A DNA stretch of 62,789 bases from Saccharimonas sp963542675 (lineage in GTDB: Bacteria; Patescibacteriota; Saccharimonadia; Saccharimonadales; Saccharimonadaceae), in assembly GCA_963542675.1 (NCBI GenBank), contig CAUTXC010000003.1, forward strand, positions 1 through 62,789, given 5' to 3'. The notes below the pieces were generated by a model. The model saw only the letters and a list, made by a program, of their open reading frames with translations. It had not been told where the DNA came from and did no database searches. The position numbers and the translations under genes were made by a program. Each line of letters opens with the position of its first letter. Position 1 is the first letter of the stretch. Below are positions 31,790-39,965 of this stretch, one piece after another.

Positions 31790-32461
31790 CTACTGGCCAG
31801 TACCGGTCGTCGCTCGCACGCAGCCAATCGCTTTCCCCTCACTCACCCAGCGCCGTTCGTAGGCGGTGAGCGTCTTGTATTCATCAGGTAGTGACGACTC
31901 GTGGAGATCGAAAGATAATTCACGAATCGACCACTGCCAGGCAACGAGCTGCTCCAGGCTCCAGCAAAAGAAATCACGATCGTCATGCTTGAGCAAAAGC
32001 GAGCCATCAGGCCGCAACAGCTGCTCGTACTGGCGCAAAAATGTTGGGTGGGTAAGACGCCGGCCAGCGCTGCGCCGCTTAGGAAATGGATCAGGAAAAG
32101 TCACCCACAACTGCTTGAGCGAGTGAGCAGCAAAGAGCTCGCCAATCTGATCGGCCCGAGCCCGCACAAACAGCACATTAGTGATGCCACGCTCGAGCGC
32201 CGTGTATGCACCTTTTTGCAAGCGATCACCCTTAACATCCAGTGCCACAAATACCTCATCCGGGTGCTGCGCCGCTAGTTCCACACTAAACATCCCGGTA
32301 CCAGCGCCAACCTCGAGCACCGTCGCACTCTGCCGCACCTCTGGCGTTGCCTGGCACCATTCATCGTACTCGTAGCAGTTGGTGGCGTTATGGAACTTAG
32401 CAAAGCGATATTTCTTGCGTTTGCGAGTGATGATAAATTGCTGAGGGTCAAGATACGTCAT
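31790..32461 (-). CDS. trmB: tRNA (guanine-N7-)-methyltransferase TrmB
   Basis: TrmB makes m7G46 in tRNA using SAM. The protein (223 aa) has the SAM motif TVLEVGAGTGMFSVELAAQH, the TrmB-specific WVTFPDPFPKRRSAGRRLTH segment and the C-terminal YERRWVSEGKAI. The start is the ATG at 32461: TATAAT ends exactly 6 nt before it, and the 18-residue upstream extension would lie in the promoter. It is convergent with the HD-CYTH gene. Confidence 0.5.
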   Translation of the reverse strand: MTYLDPQQFIITRKRKKYRFAKFHNATNCYEYDEWCQATPEVRQSATVLEVGAGTGMFSVELAAQHPDEVFVALDVKGDRLQKGAYTALERGITNVLFVRARADQIGELFAAHSLKQLWVTFPDPFPKRRSAGRRLTHPTFLRQYEQLLRPDGSLLLKHDDRDFFCWSLEQLVAWQWSIRELSFDLHESSLPDEYKTLTAYERRWVSEGKAIGCVRATTGTGQ

Positions 32462-32467
32462 GAGTCT

Positions 32468-32473
32468 ATTATA
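32468..32473 (-). promoter_or_regulatory. -10 element of trmB (TATAAT), 6 nt before ATG
   Basis: Consensus TATAAT on the minus strand, spacer AGACTC, start at 32461. The next 180 bp (32474-32650) hold no gene I can support. Confidence 0.5.
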
Positions 32474-32650
32474 CCTGAATACATGGCCTCTTTCGTGAGT
32501 GACCCCACGCTCCACGTTATTTGGGTGAGGTATGAGAATTCACTATTGGTCTAGCATGTTTTTCACTCGAGAAGTGAGAACCGCTCTAAAAAATGTTGTA
32601 ATACTTACATCACCGAGTAAGCTTCTACGTTTTTCTCAGGTTATTATGCC

Positions 32651-33184
32651 CTACCTGAGTCGTTCCACCACCCCATCAGATAGCACTCGTACTAAGCGTG
32701 ATGGTGGCGTATTAGTCGGCACAGTGCCACCATCATAATAGTAATCGACACCGCTACCAAAGTACGCACGAGCTTCAGCAATAGTGCGGGCGGGCGGCTG
32801 TCCCTCGAGATTAGCACTGGGGGCAATCAACGGGCCAGTCTGACGCAAGACCGCCTGGAGCCACGGCAGCTGCGGCTGGCGATAGGCCAGCATATCATTA
32901 GCGCGGCGTAACCACTGCGGAGCATGGGGCGAATCAAGCAAGATACTTGTTGGCCAGGAGGTGTCAAGCGACGGTAAGGTGGGCACATCGGCATAAGTTT
33001 GGCTAGCATCGGCCACGAGGATGATGGGTGATTTATTGCTATCACGCTGCTTAAGACGATACACCCGCACTACTGCCGCTTCGTCATCTGCCCGGGCAAC
33101 AATACCATACAGGGTATCAGTCCGGAGTACTGCCACGCCACCACGCTGCAAAGTAAGCACAAGCTGGTTTAATTCATCATTCAC
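32651..33184 (-). CDS. Sua5/YciO/YrdC-family threonylcarbamoyl-AMP synthase
   Basis: The family makes threonylcarbamoyl-adenylate for t6A37 in ANN-reading tRNAs. The 177-aa protein has GGVAVLRTDTLYGIVARADD, the KxR-type segment YRLKQRDSNKSPIILVAD, and GPLIAPSANLEGQPPARTIA (SAN motif), with the C-terminal PSRLVRVLSDGVVERLR. It corresponds to the single-domain TsaC form. Some conserved positions are changed (KQRDSNKSP instead of KGRPxxxP), so the assignment to TsaC rather than a paralogue is likely, not certain. The GTG start at 33184 lies opposite the mscS promoter. Confidence 0.5.
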   Translation of the reverse strand: MNDELNQLVLTLQRGGVAVLRTDTLYGIVARADDEAAVVRVYRLKQRDSNKSPIILVADASQTYADVPTLPSLDTSWPTSILLDSPHAPQWLRRANDMLAYRQPQLPWLQAVLRQTGPLIAPSANLEGQPPARTIAEARAYFGSGVDYYYDGGTVPTNTPPSRLVRVLSDGVVERLR

Positions 33185-33190
33185 ATCTGT

Positions 33191-33196
33191 TATACT
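33191..33196 (+). promoter_or_regulatory. -10 element of the mscS-like gene (TATACT), 8 nt before ATG
   Basis: TATACT on the plus strand. The same bases read on the minus strand contain TATAAC facing the Sua5-like gene, so the two start regions share a very short promoter segment. Confidence 0.5.
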
Positions 33197-33204
33197 ACCA
33201 TATT

Positions 33205-34038
33205 ATGAAGCCAATTACCTCACCTGAGATCACTGCACTAGAGATTATCATTATTATTATCGTGGCGATTGCACTGTATTGGGTGGGACCACGTCTGGTG
33301 ATGTGGCTGACGCGGCATGCCTTCGTTACCACATATCAGCGCACACTACCTAAGAAGGATCTCGAGAAGCGGCACAAGACGCTGGGCGGGCTCTTTGCTA
33401 ATGTATGGCGCATTATTGTCGTGGTGATTGCGGGCTATGCTATCTTTACTCATTTTTTCAATAGTGCAGCTCTTGCGCCGCTGTTTGCGAGCGCAGGGAT
33501 TATTGGTGTCGCCTTCGGGTTTGGCGCGCAGTCACTCGTTAAGGATTTTCTCTCAGGGGTATTTATTATTAGCGAAAACCAGTATCGGGTGGGAGATATT
33601 ATCGAGATCGATGGCTTTGGCGGGACAGTCGAGCGGATCGGTGTACGCTCCACAGTGATCCGCGATGTCGAGGGCAACGTCCACTTCTTTCCCAATGGTG
33701 TGGTGCAGCATGTCATCAACAAGACAATGGGCTATAGCAAAGTATACTTCACCATTACCGTTGCGCCTGATACCAACATTAGTACCGCCAGCGATATCAT
33801 CAATCGGATCGGCGAGGAAATCTCCAGCGAGGAAAAATGGCAGCGCAAAGTGATCGAGCCACCACACTTCGACATACTTGGCGACTTCAATGCATCGTCG
33901 ATTAGCCTCGTTGTTTCTGGCAAGACCCAGCCATCCGACCAGTGGGCCCTCACGGCCGAGATGCGAAGGCGAATCCTGCGCGAGTTTGAGAAGGAGCACA
34001 TTGAGCTCGGTGCAGCCTCGCCAGGCAAGCACAAGTAA
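33205..34038 (+). CDS. MscS-family mechanosensitive channel
   Basis: A 277-aa small-conductance mechanosensitive channel, opened by membrane tension to release solutes. There are an N-terminal membrane helix (ALEIIIIIIVAIALYWVGP), a second (VWRIIVVVIAGYAIFTHFF), and the pore helix TM3 (LFASAGIIGVAFGFGAQSLV, then KDFLSGVFIISENQYRVGD). The beta domain follows (IIEIDGFGGTVERIGVRSTV, then IRDVEGNVHFFPNG), and a C-terminal alpha/beta domain. Length and motifs fit the core MscS form with three membrane helices. Confidence 0.5.
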   Translation: MKPITSPEITALEIIIIIIVAIALYWVGPRLVMWLTRHAFVTTYQRTLPKKDLEKRHKTLGGLFANVWRIIVVVIAGYAIFTHFFNSAALAPLFASAGIIGVAFGFGAQSLVKDFLSGVFIISENQYRVGDIIEIDGFGGTVERIGVRSTVIRDVEGNVHFFPNGVVQHVINKTMGYSKVYFTITVAPDTNISTASDIINRIGEEISSEEKWQRKVIEPPHFDILGDFNASSISLVVSGKTQPSDQWALTAEMRRRILREFEKEHIELGAASPGKHK

Positions 34039-34183
34039 CCTCTATTGCGTATGCATTGCTCCCGCCACAACAAAAATTCATTCTGCGTAACGGATACTCC
34101 TGCTGAGCTATTATGCTTTAATGAAATCCTGATCTCAAGGTATATGACCTCTGTTAAGACGTATCGCGTATTTACCGGTATAG

Positions 34184-34189
34184 TATAAT
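34184..34189 (+). promoter_or_regulatory. -10 element (TATAAT), 6 nt before ATG at 34196
   Basis: Consensus TATAAT with spacer ACTCTC before the start codon. Confidence 0.5.
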
Positions 34190-34195
34190 ACTCTC

Positions 34196-34975
34196 ATGAA
34201 TCAGCAATTTCCCTCTTATCCTTATCAATCACAGCCGGCAGCTCCACCTCAGGCTCAGCCTGCGCCACCACCATATCATCCACAGCAGTCAGTACAAACA
34301 CAGCCACAGCAGTCATCAGAGCCAACGCTCCAGGATAGCCTCACCCAGCCAGCCGAGCAATCACCCGCTCAGCAGCCTGTTCCTCTTGTTATGCAGCCAG
34401 CGCCCCAGCCTACACCAGTAATGATGGATGCCAATTACAGTAGCGTTTTCGACGGTACACCACTGGTCATGGCAACGCCTGTCTCGCACTATCGCAATCG
34501 CACCATCTTGAGCCAAGTTCCCTGCATTCTCGAATGGACGACGACCAACCGCATACGCGCCATTGATTGTAACCCCCAAACAAACCAAATGGTTGGCGTG
34601 ACGCTCGATGTTGATCCACAGCAGATTACCAAAGCGGCGGTCGAGGCAAGCTTTATCATTATATGGGTCAATGGTCAGCGTATTCAATTCGACTTTGCTG
34701 GAGCGAGCGCTCAGCTGCTAGCGGGCCTTGGTGCTGCAGTGTCACCTGGCGTTGGCGGTGCTCTCTATGGCCACAACATCGAGCGAGCCCTCAACAACGA
34801 CTACGACTGGTGGTGGGCTGCCATCCAAGCCTACGCACCCTTCGCCAAGCTCGTCAACGGTCTCGAGCGCGACAGTATCATTATCAACAATAGTGTCAAC
34901 ATTGCTCTCATTCTGGGTCTTGGGATACCAATCTTGTTAGTACTGATCGCTTTTATTGCAGCAGTGATTACGTAA
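34196..34975 (+). CDS. Pro/Gln-rich membrane-anchored protein, unknown
   Basis: A 259-aa protein. Residues 1-75 are almost only Pro, Gln, Ala, Ser and Tyr (disordered; starts MNQQFPSYPYQSQPAAPPQA). A globular part follows at about 95-180 (VPCILEWTTTNRIRAIDCNP, then VTLDVDPQQITKAAVEASFI), with a hydrophobic Gly/Ala stretch (QLLAGLGAAVSPGVGGALYG). The C-terminus is a membrane helix (SVNIALILGLGIPILLVLIA). It therefore seems tail-anchored with the bulk in the cytoplasm. Such Pro/Gln-rich tails before a membrane protein are common in Actinobacteria and Saccharibacteria, but I cannot name a family. Leaderless start. Confidence 0.5.
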   Translation: MNQQFPSYPYQSQPAAPPQAQPAPPPYHPQQSVQTQPQQSSEPTLQDSLTQPAEQSPAQQPVPLVMQPAPQPTPVMMDANYSSVFDGTPLVMATPVSHYRNRTILSQVPCILEWTTTNRIRAIDCNPQTNQMVGVTLDVDPQQITKAAVEASFIIIWVNGQRIQFDFAGASAQLLAGLGAAVSPGVGGALYGHNIERALNNDYDWWWAAIQAYAPFAKLVNGLERDSIIINNSVNIALILGLGIPILLVLIAFIAAVIT

Positions 34976-35033
34976 TTATTTTTAAGAGCAAATCATTTGA
35001 CCAATCTCCTCTGATGCGTCATAATGGGGAGCT

Positions 35034-35597
35034 ATGAAGCGCACTTTTCTTGCTGTTGTTATAGTTGCTACTGCTGCACTTGGTTCTCCGGCCTATGCCG
35101 AGCCTGTTGCACCGCTCAGCAACGATCAACTCACTCAAATAAAACAAAACTGTGTCCGCGTCAAGTCTACCCTGCGACGCATCCACGCCAACGATGGGCT
35201 TGTCCGGGTCAACCAAGGGCAGCAGTATGAGGTGATTGCCACCCGTCTGATGGCCCCACTTAATAGCCGCATCGCTCTCAACCGACTCGATGGTGTGGAG
35301 CTTGCCAAAACGACGGTAGAATACAATACCCAGCTTGCTGCCTTCCGCAGCGAATACCGCCAGTATGAGGAGAAGCTGTCCGAGTTGCTACGGACTGATT
35401 GCACCGATCAGCCCGTCGAGTTTTACTACCTCATCAAGCCAGTGCGTGAGCGTCGCAAGCGGGTGGCCGATGTTGCCTTACGGCTCAACCAGCTACTGAG
35501 CCAATATGGCTCACAGTTCGACGTATTTTATAGCAAGCAATTCTCTGCCAAGAAGGAGGCGCCGAGTGTCCAACAGCCAACCCAGCCAGCCCAATAA
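35034..35597 (+). CDS. Secreted helical protein
   Basis: A 187-aa protein with a clear Sec signal peptide (MKRTFLAVVIVATAALGSPA, cleavage after AYA). The mature part is alpha-helical and charged, with two Cys (QNCVRVKSTLRRIH and RTDCTDQPVEF) that could pair. The C-terminus is Gln/Pro-rich. No family recognised. GGGGAG lies just before the ATG, and CATAAT a few bases further. The next gene starts inside its 3' end, so the two products likely act together outside the membrane. Confidence 0.5.
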   Translation: MKRTFLAVVIVATAALGSPAYAEPVAPLSNDQLTQIKQNCVRVKSTLRRIHANDGLVRVNQGQQYEVIATRLMAPLNSRIALNRLDGVELAKTTVEYNTQLAAFRSEYRQYEEKLSELLRTDCTDQPVEFYYLIKPVRERRKRVADVALRLNQLLSQYGSQFDVFYSKQFSAKKEAPSVQQPTQPAQ

Positions 35598-35991
35598 ACT
35601 CGACTTTGAGCACCAGCTAAGCACCATGCGCGAGCACCGTTTTTTGGCGATGATCTGCGGAGTCATCGCCATTGCGGGCATCATGGTGTGGGTCGCCATG
35701 GATATGTACAACACCAGTGGTGCAGCGCAGGTTGATCTCAGTCGGCCTGGCTTCCAGGAGGTGCGCAAGCAAGCCGCTCGCGATGCTGAGCCCGAGACAT
35801 ACAAAACCGAAGGTAGTATCACGAAGCAATCGCTCGACGAGTTCAAAAAAATGTATCAACAGCGCCGCAGCAAGATCGCCGATGGTACCTTTGACCCAAA
35901 TGTCCTGAGTGACGAATCACTCCAGCTCTTCTCCACCAATAGCGACACCGAGAATCAGCAGCAACCACAAGCGCCAGCCGAACAGCAATAG
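35566..35991 (+). CDS. Single-pass membrane protein coupled to the secreted helical protein
   Basis: A 141-aa protein starting with GTG at 35566, with a perfect AAGGAGG 6 nt upstream inside the previous gene; the genes overlap by 32 nt in different frames. One membrane segment (FLAMICGVIAIAGIMVWVAM) is near residue 30. The extracytoplasmic remainder is charged, with a Gln/Pro-rich tail (similar in composition to the tail of the upstream protein). No family recognised. Coupled translation suggests the two proteins form a unit. Confidence 0.5.
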   Translation: MSNSQPSQPNKLDFEHQLSTMREHRFLAMICGVIAIAGIMVWVAMDMYNTSGAAQVDLSRPGFQEVRKQAARDAEPETYKTEGSITKQSLDEFKKMYQQRRSKIADGTFDPNVLSDESLQLFSTNSDTENQQQPQAPAEQQ

Positions 35992-36014
35992 CACCTCATG
36001 CTGGCAGCGCGCCT

Positions 36015-36050
36015 AAAACTCGCTTTAAGTAATAGGTGAGTTTTATTTTT
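36015..36050 (+). terminator. Intrinsic terminator of the 35034-35991 operon
   Basis: AAAACTCGC pairs with GTGAGTTTT (one G:U), loop of 12 nt, followed by ATTTTT. The following 150 bp to the next promoter show no gene. Confidence 0.5.
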
Positions 36051-36208
36051 CTACTAATCTGCTTCTACCTCTGTAGAAGGGTTAAATATTCTCGAGAGAT
36101 ACCTATCTTTATTTATGCTTACAAAAGAGAAAATAGCAAAATAAGAGATTGAGAAGTAAGCTCTTGAGCTGGAGATGGCTAGAGCTATACAGCGTAAGTC
36201 TACGAAGT

Positions 36209-36238
36209 TTGACATTTTTGGCATTTTAGTGATATAAT
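36209..36238 (+). promoter_or_regulatory. Full-consensus sigma70-type promoter (TTGACA - 18 bp - TATAAT)
   Basis: -35 TTGACA (36209-36214), 18-bp spacer, -10 TATAAT (36233-36238). It is the best promoter in the window. The first ATG (36239) directly touches the -10, so the real start is more likely the second ATG at 36248. Confidence 0.5.
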
Positions 36239-36247
36239 ATGGCTAAT

Positions 36248-37708
36248 ATGAGTCACCCGAAACCAGAAGCTACACCAGATGGCTCAGTCAAAAAACCATC
36301 AGGGCATCTATCGCGCCGCGAGGCGTTAGCAGCGGCTTGCTTAGGAGTACTAAGCGCTCTACTCAGTGGCGACACCCCTCAGCCTTCTGCAGAGCAGCAC
36401 CAAGACCACGAGAATGATTCATTCCAGCCGGTTGTTGTCCGGCTTGGTGTTGTGGCTCTTAATGCCGCTGGCTTCGAGCCTGGCAAGACCAACGAAGAAA
36501 TATACGAAGAAGTGCGCGTCCACACTGGCCGCATCACTCACACAACTCGCGATGCATATCAGTTTCACATAACCGAGTTTGTCTGCAACACTGCGCCAGA
36601 CAGCACCCGCACCAAGGAAGACAGCACGACCGAATACTATTACTCCAACGACCAAATCAAAAAAATCGCTGAAGAATACCGCGAGCGGCTAGACGTGCAG
36701 GATGGTGAGCATTCACTCATGCTGATGGCCGTTAACACAGCAGGCGTGGAGAATAATGTACTCGGCCTCGCCTTCCAAAGTACCGACGAAGACAAAGCCA
36801 AGGGCGGCAATGGCCCGATGGTGCTTGTGCTGAGCAATAAGACTGGTGGCAACGTATACAGCCATGAGATTGGACACCTACTCTCGAGAGATGAGAAAAA
36901 CAGCGACCCCAGCAAGGAAAAGCAGTTCGGCAAAGGCATGGGGCATGAGATGGTGATGGACTGCCTCATTACTGGTGCTGAGGGCAATATAACGCAGTAC
37001 TGTGCTGTCGATACTATCCAGCAGCTGCTTGCTATGGGCTGCGGCCTCAGCAAGCGTGACAAGTCTGATGCTGTGAATGAATACGCCTCCCCCGTCACTG
37101 TTATGGGTAACTCCATGGTCTACACCGATGCCGATACAAAGGTGAGCCAAATAACGAATGAAGTCACCGCAACAGAGGAGCACAAACCAATCTACTCGCC
37201 CGCTGAGCTTACCTTCCTCGATTCGCGCCTCCAGGTCGAGTGCACCACGTCAACCGATGGACGCTACCCGCTCTCGTATGACTTTCGCAAACGTTTCGCT
37301 CTAGCATACTCACTACCCGCCGACCACGCGCTCAAGACAATCCTCCCCAAGGCTGATACACTGATTTTTGCGCCAATCATCGAGTATATCGATAAAGACA
37401 CGCCATTTGACTCGACTGATCCAGATGCAGCCCAGCGCCGCATTGGTGTCTTTGCCACGTGGGACAATGGCCGCGGTACGGCGCTGCTAGATGTAAGCCT
37501 CTTTAACAAAATCGACTACAGCGGCGAGAAAGAGAACGTCATTTATGCCGACGAACAACTCGGCCTCGTTGCCGTCTCGGGCTACGACAAAGATAAGGGT
37601 GAGTACGTGCGGACCGTTAGCCTCAGCTCGCAAGAAGGTATCACTCTGCTAGATGAGGCGCGGACGCGCACTGCCGAGCGCAATCAGCTCCTCCTCAAGC
37701 CTAAGTAA
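36248..37708 (+). CDS. Exported putative zinc metalloprotease (HExxH)
   Basis: A protein of about 486 aa with a Tat-like signal (LSRREALAAACLGVLSALLS), twin Arg before a hydrophobic stretch. The mature part contains GGNVYSHEIGHLLSRDE, a zinc-binding HExxH with a possible third ligand in SRDE, followed by GKGMGHEMVMDCL. This resembles metzincin-like peptidases, though the Gly and last His of HExxHxxGxxH are Ser and Glu. A C-terminal beta-rich part spans about 330-480 (RRIGVFATWDNGRGTALLDV). The strong promoter suggests high expression. Cysteines and the Tat-like signal fit an extracellular enzyme; the substrate is unknown. Confidence 0.5.
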   Translation: MSHPKPEATPDGSVKKPSGHLSRREALAAACLGVLSALLSGDTPQPSAEQHQDHENDSFQPVVVRLGVVALNAAGFEPGKTNEEIYEEVRVHTGRITHTTRDAYQFHITEFVCNTAPDSTRTKEDSTTEYYYSNDQIKKIAEEYRERLDVQDGEHSLMLMAVNTAGVENNVLGLAFQSTDEDKAKGGNGPMVLVLSNKTGGNVYSHEIGHLLSRDEKNSDPSKEKQFGKGMGHEMVMDCLITGAEGNITQYCAVDTIQQLLAMGCGLSKRDKSDAVNEYASPVTVMGNSMVYTDADTKVSQITNEVTATEEHKPIYSPAELTFLDSRLQVECTTSTDGRYPLSYDFRKRFALAYSLPADHALKTILPKADTLIFAPIIEYIDKDTPFDSTDPDAAQRRIGVFATWDNGRGTALLDVSLFNKIDYSGEKENVIYADEQLGLVAVSGYDKDKGEYVRTVSLSSQEGITLLDEARTRTAERNQLLLKPK

Positions 37709-37912
37709 TCAAACGAGCAGTAAGCTGGGTCTGTACTTATCTATTGCCCCATACTTATTTTTTGCACACTATTACAATGAACATTCTGCTCAGATATTCA
37801 TTAATCCTTTTAGTGGCGAAACGGCCATTGCCTCCATCTTGTGGTTTTCATTACATCTCCACTGGCTGCTCGCTTTTGTGTTTGTACCACACTATGTTAT
37901 ACTAACCAAGTT

Positions 37913-38455
37913 ATGAATATGAAACCTGTCCTCAAACGTTATATTTCTGAATTTGTCTATGGTGCGGTCGATGGTACCGTCACAACCTTTGCTGTGGTAG
38001 CAGCCAGTGCTGGCGCGGGTATCTCGAGTGCAATTATCTTGGTGCTGGGCGCAGCTAACCTTATTGCCGATGGCTTCTCGATGGGTGCTAGTGCCTACCT
38101 CGCAGCCAGTGCTGAGCACGATGAGTCGGCGCGGAGTACAAGCAAACGCGCCTCGCCAAAAATCATCGGCTTCATGACCTTTGCTGCCTTTGTCGTTGTT
38201 GGTAGTGTGCCTGTTATCCCCTATCTTGCCCATGTGCTGGCACGCGGCTCGAGCGCGGCTCATCCTCTGCTGTTTTATATCAGCTCGGGAGCTACGGCAC
38301 TCACCTTTGTAGCAATTGGCTATATCAAGGGCAAAGTTGGTGGTGAGAATCCACTCGTTGCTGCCCTGCAAACGCTCGCCCTCGGTGCTATCGCCGCTGC
38401 CCTGGCCTATGGCGCTGGAACAGTGCTCGCTGGATGGCTTGGCGTACAATTGTAG
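37913..38455 (+). CDS. VIT1/CCC1-family transporter
   Basis: A 180-aa membrane protein of the VIT family (iron/manganese transporters and relatives). It starts MNMKPVLKRYISEFVYGAVD, followed by GTVTTFAVVAASAGAGISSA, the VIT signature around the first helix, and NLIADGFSMGASAYLAASAE. Three more helices follow (IIGFMTFAAFVVVGSVPVIP, ISSGATALTFVAIGYI, LALGAIAAALAYGAGTVLAG), giving five in total. The cytoplasmic metal-binding domain of plant VIT1 is absent, as usual in short bacterial forms. TATACT lies 9 nt before the ATG at 37913. Substrate is likely Fe2+ or Mn2+, inferred from family. Confidence 0.5.
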   Translation: MNMKPVLKRYISEFVYGAVDGTVTTFAVVAASAGAGISSAIILVLGAANLIADGFSMGASAYLAASAEHDESARSTSKRASPKIIGFMTFAAFVVVGSVPVIPYLAHVLARGSSAAHPLLFYISSGATALTFVAIGYIKGKVGGENPLVAALQTLALGAIAAALAYGAGTVLAGWLGVQL

Positions 38456-38644
38456 GAGTGGTCAAGAGTCTTATTGCTTTGAATCTTCGTTATGTGGCTA
38501 TTCTCTACCCTGACTTCCTTACTTTTCATAAAAATGAATATACCTATCAGCTATTCATTGCTTGCATAGGAAGCTATGTGCAGGTCATAGGTTAGAAAAG
38601 CTGCTATTGTCACGCACTATCTAGCGCTAATGTCTCCACGTATC

Positions 38645-38941
38645 TCATGATTCACTCTTTGGTAGCTGATCGATCAGCTCCAGTAGCTTCTCCCAATCAG
38701 CTCGCCGGGTGTGGTCAATATCGACATCTACTGCATGGTCGCGAATCGCCCAGAGGAGCGGCTCGGCCTCTGGCGTGATCCATGGCTGCATCTCGAGCGG
38801 ATAGGCCAACTGGTCAGACATAAGCACTCCATCGCCATAGTCACTCACCAGCGTGTCGATCGTGTACTCTCGGCGAAGCATCCGCGCCCACGTGTGACAT
38901 AGCGCGATAGCCTCTGCTCGCGTGAGGACTAACTCACTCAT
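38645..38941 (-). CDS. Hypothetical protein coupled to mutY
   Basis: A 98-aa soluble, acidic protein (MSELVLTRAEAIALCHTWAR onward) with no family recognised. Its ATG overlaps the mutY TGA stop by 4 nt (ATGA), so it is translated from the mutY mRNA. Trp-rich segments and an end in LIDQLPKSES suggest a small globular helical protein. The 190 bp after it (38456-38644) hold no gene I can support. Confidence 0.5.
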   Translation of the reverse strand: MSELVLTRAEAIALCHTWARMLRREYTIDTLVSDYGDGVLMSDQLAYPLEMQPWITPEAEPLLWAIRDHAVDVDIDHTRRADWEKLLELIDQLPKSES

Positions 38942-39693
38942 ATCAACCCATCCTTCCGTAGTCCATCCAGTGCAGCAGCAAAACGCGGGTCACCACGCAG
39001 CTCCTGGGTAATGGCGCTCAGTGGTTGCCCCTGCGCCATGCGCCGCACAATTTCGCCCCGCATCTGGCGCAGGCTGCCAGCAAAGCGCGACTGCCGCGTG
39101 TAGTGCCGGCTGGTGCCAAGCTGACCCTTACCCGCTGCCTTCAGCTCAGCGCCGTAGTCCATCAGCGCCCAGAACCACTGGCGGGGCTGCCCCTTATCCA
39201 TCGTCTGCTCCACCAGCGCCAGCACATCCCTATCTGCCACGCGCTCCTGCCCAGCAAAAAAGTGATTAAAATACACCGTGCGGATATTAGTCTCTACAAA
39301 GGCGGTTGGGACCTGGTACACATAGTTCATGATAGCTCCAGCGGTATTCGCACCAATACCAGGCAGCGCCACAAGGTCGGCCTGCGTCGCAATAGGTGCA
39401 CCAGCAGCAATCGCCTGTGCCGCGCTGTGGAGATACTTTGCTCGGCGATTATACCCCAAGCCCTGCCATGCCTGCAGCACCGCTGGCAGCTGGGCGTCTG
39501 CCAAGGCCTCGATGGTCGGGAATCGGGTAGTAAACTCGGCAAACTTAGGTAGCACTCGCGCTACCTGCGTCTGCTGCAGCATCAGCTCACTCACTAGCAC
39601 ATAGTACAGCGTCGGCTGGCTGCGCCACGGCATAGGGCGGTAGAGCTGCTTGGCTTTGTGCCATATCATGGCCTGAAATTGCGCTGTGTCCAT
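38938..39693 (-). CDS. mutY: MutY-like adenine glycosylase without iron-sulfur cluster
   Basis: MutY removes A mispaired with 8-oxo-G. The 251-aa protein has SELMLQQTQVARVLPKFAEF with the catalytic Glu, the helix-hairpin-helix (LVALPGIGANTAGAIMNYVY), and VETNIRTVYFNHFF where MutY has VDGNVxRV. The catalytic Asp is replaced by Glu. The C-terminal [4Fe-4S] cysteines of MutY are absent; the region has ELKAAGKGQLGTSRHYTRQS, then RFAGSLRQMRGEIVR. The NUDIX-like C-terminal domain of E. coli MutY is also missing. It is probably a short, FeS-free HhH-GPD glycosylase. Its leaderless promoter overlaps a divergent one (39701-39708). Confidence 0.5.
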   Translation of the reverse strand: MDTAQFQAMIWHKAKQLYRPMPWRSQPTLYYVLVSELMLQQTQVARVLPKFAEFTTRFPTIEALADAQLPAVLQAWQGLGYNRRAKYLHSAAQAIAAGAPIATQADLVALPGIGANTAGAIMNYVYQVPTAFVETNIRTVYFNHFFAGQERVADRDVLALVEQTMDKGQPRQWFWALMDYGAELKAAGKGQLGTSRHYTRQSRFAGSLRQMRGEIVRRMAQGQPLSAITQELRGDPRFAAALDGLRKDGLI

Positions 39694-39700
39694 AGAGTAT

Positions 39701-39708
39701 AGTATACT
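39701..39708. promoter_or_regulatory. Two overlapping divergent -10 elements (mutY / small membrane protein)
   Basis: AGTATACT is a palindrome. On the minus strand it gives TATACT (39701-39706), 7 nt before the mutY ATG. On the plus strand it gives TATACT (39703-39708), 6 nt before the ATG at 39715. The two start codons are only 21 bp apart, so the two promoters should exclude each other. Confidence 0.5.
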
Positions 39709-39714
39709 AGAAGG

Positions 39715-39888
39715 ATGAAACTATCTCGACTTATTCTCACAATCGCTATTGTCATTATTGCCGCATGGCTGCTTGGTGCAGCACTAAAGCTGGCCGCATG
39801 GATCATCAACGGACTACTCTCGCTCGCAGCAATCGTCGTCATTATCTGGCTTATTATAATGTTTATCGAGAGCCGTAAGCAGAAATAA
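39715..39888 (+). CDS. Small two-helix membrane protein, 57 aa
   Basis: The frame reads MKLSRLILTIAIVIIAAWLL and has a second hydrophobic helix (LSLAAIVVIIWLIIMFIE) before a basic end (SRKQK). A TATACT ends 6 nt before the ATG and a terminator follows its stop, so it is a complete single-gene unit. No family recognised. Expression should be coupled inversely to mutY through the shared promoter. Confidence 0.5.
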   Translation: MKLSRLILTIAIVIIAAWLLGAALKLAAWIINGLLSLAAIVVIIWLIIMFIESRKQK

Positions 39889-39942
39889 TTTTCTGAGCTG
39901 CGCCGCTCTGTTGCATTAGCTTTATTATGATAACTTAGCCAA

Positions 39943-39965
39943 GAACAGCTGGCGCTGTTCGTTTT
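39943..39965 (+). terminator. Intrinsic terminator of the 57-aa membrane protein gene
   Basis: GAACAGC pairs perfectly with GCTGTTC around a 4-nt loop, followed by GTTTTG. From here to 40209 (about 245 bp) I see no gene. Confidence 0.5.

Noticed and set aside
38938..38941. Alternative genetic code (TGA as an amino acid, as in Gracilibacteria)
   Set aside because: TGA serves as the stop in mutY and other genes with normal C-termini, and open frames do not run through TGA.
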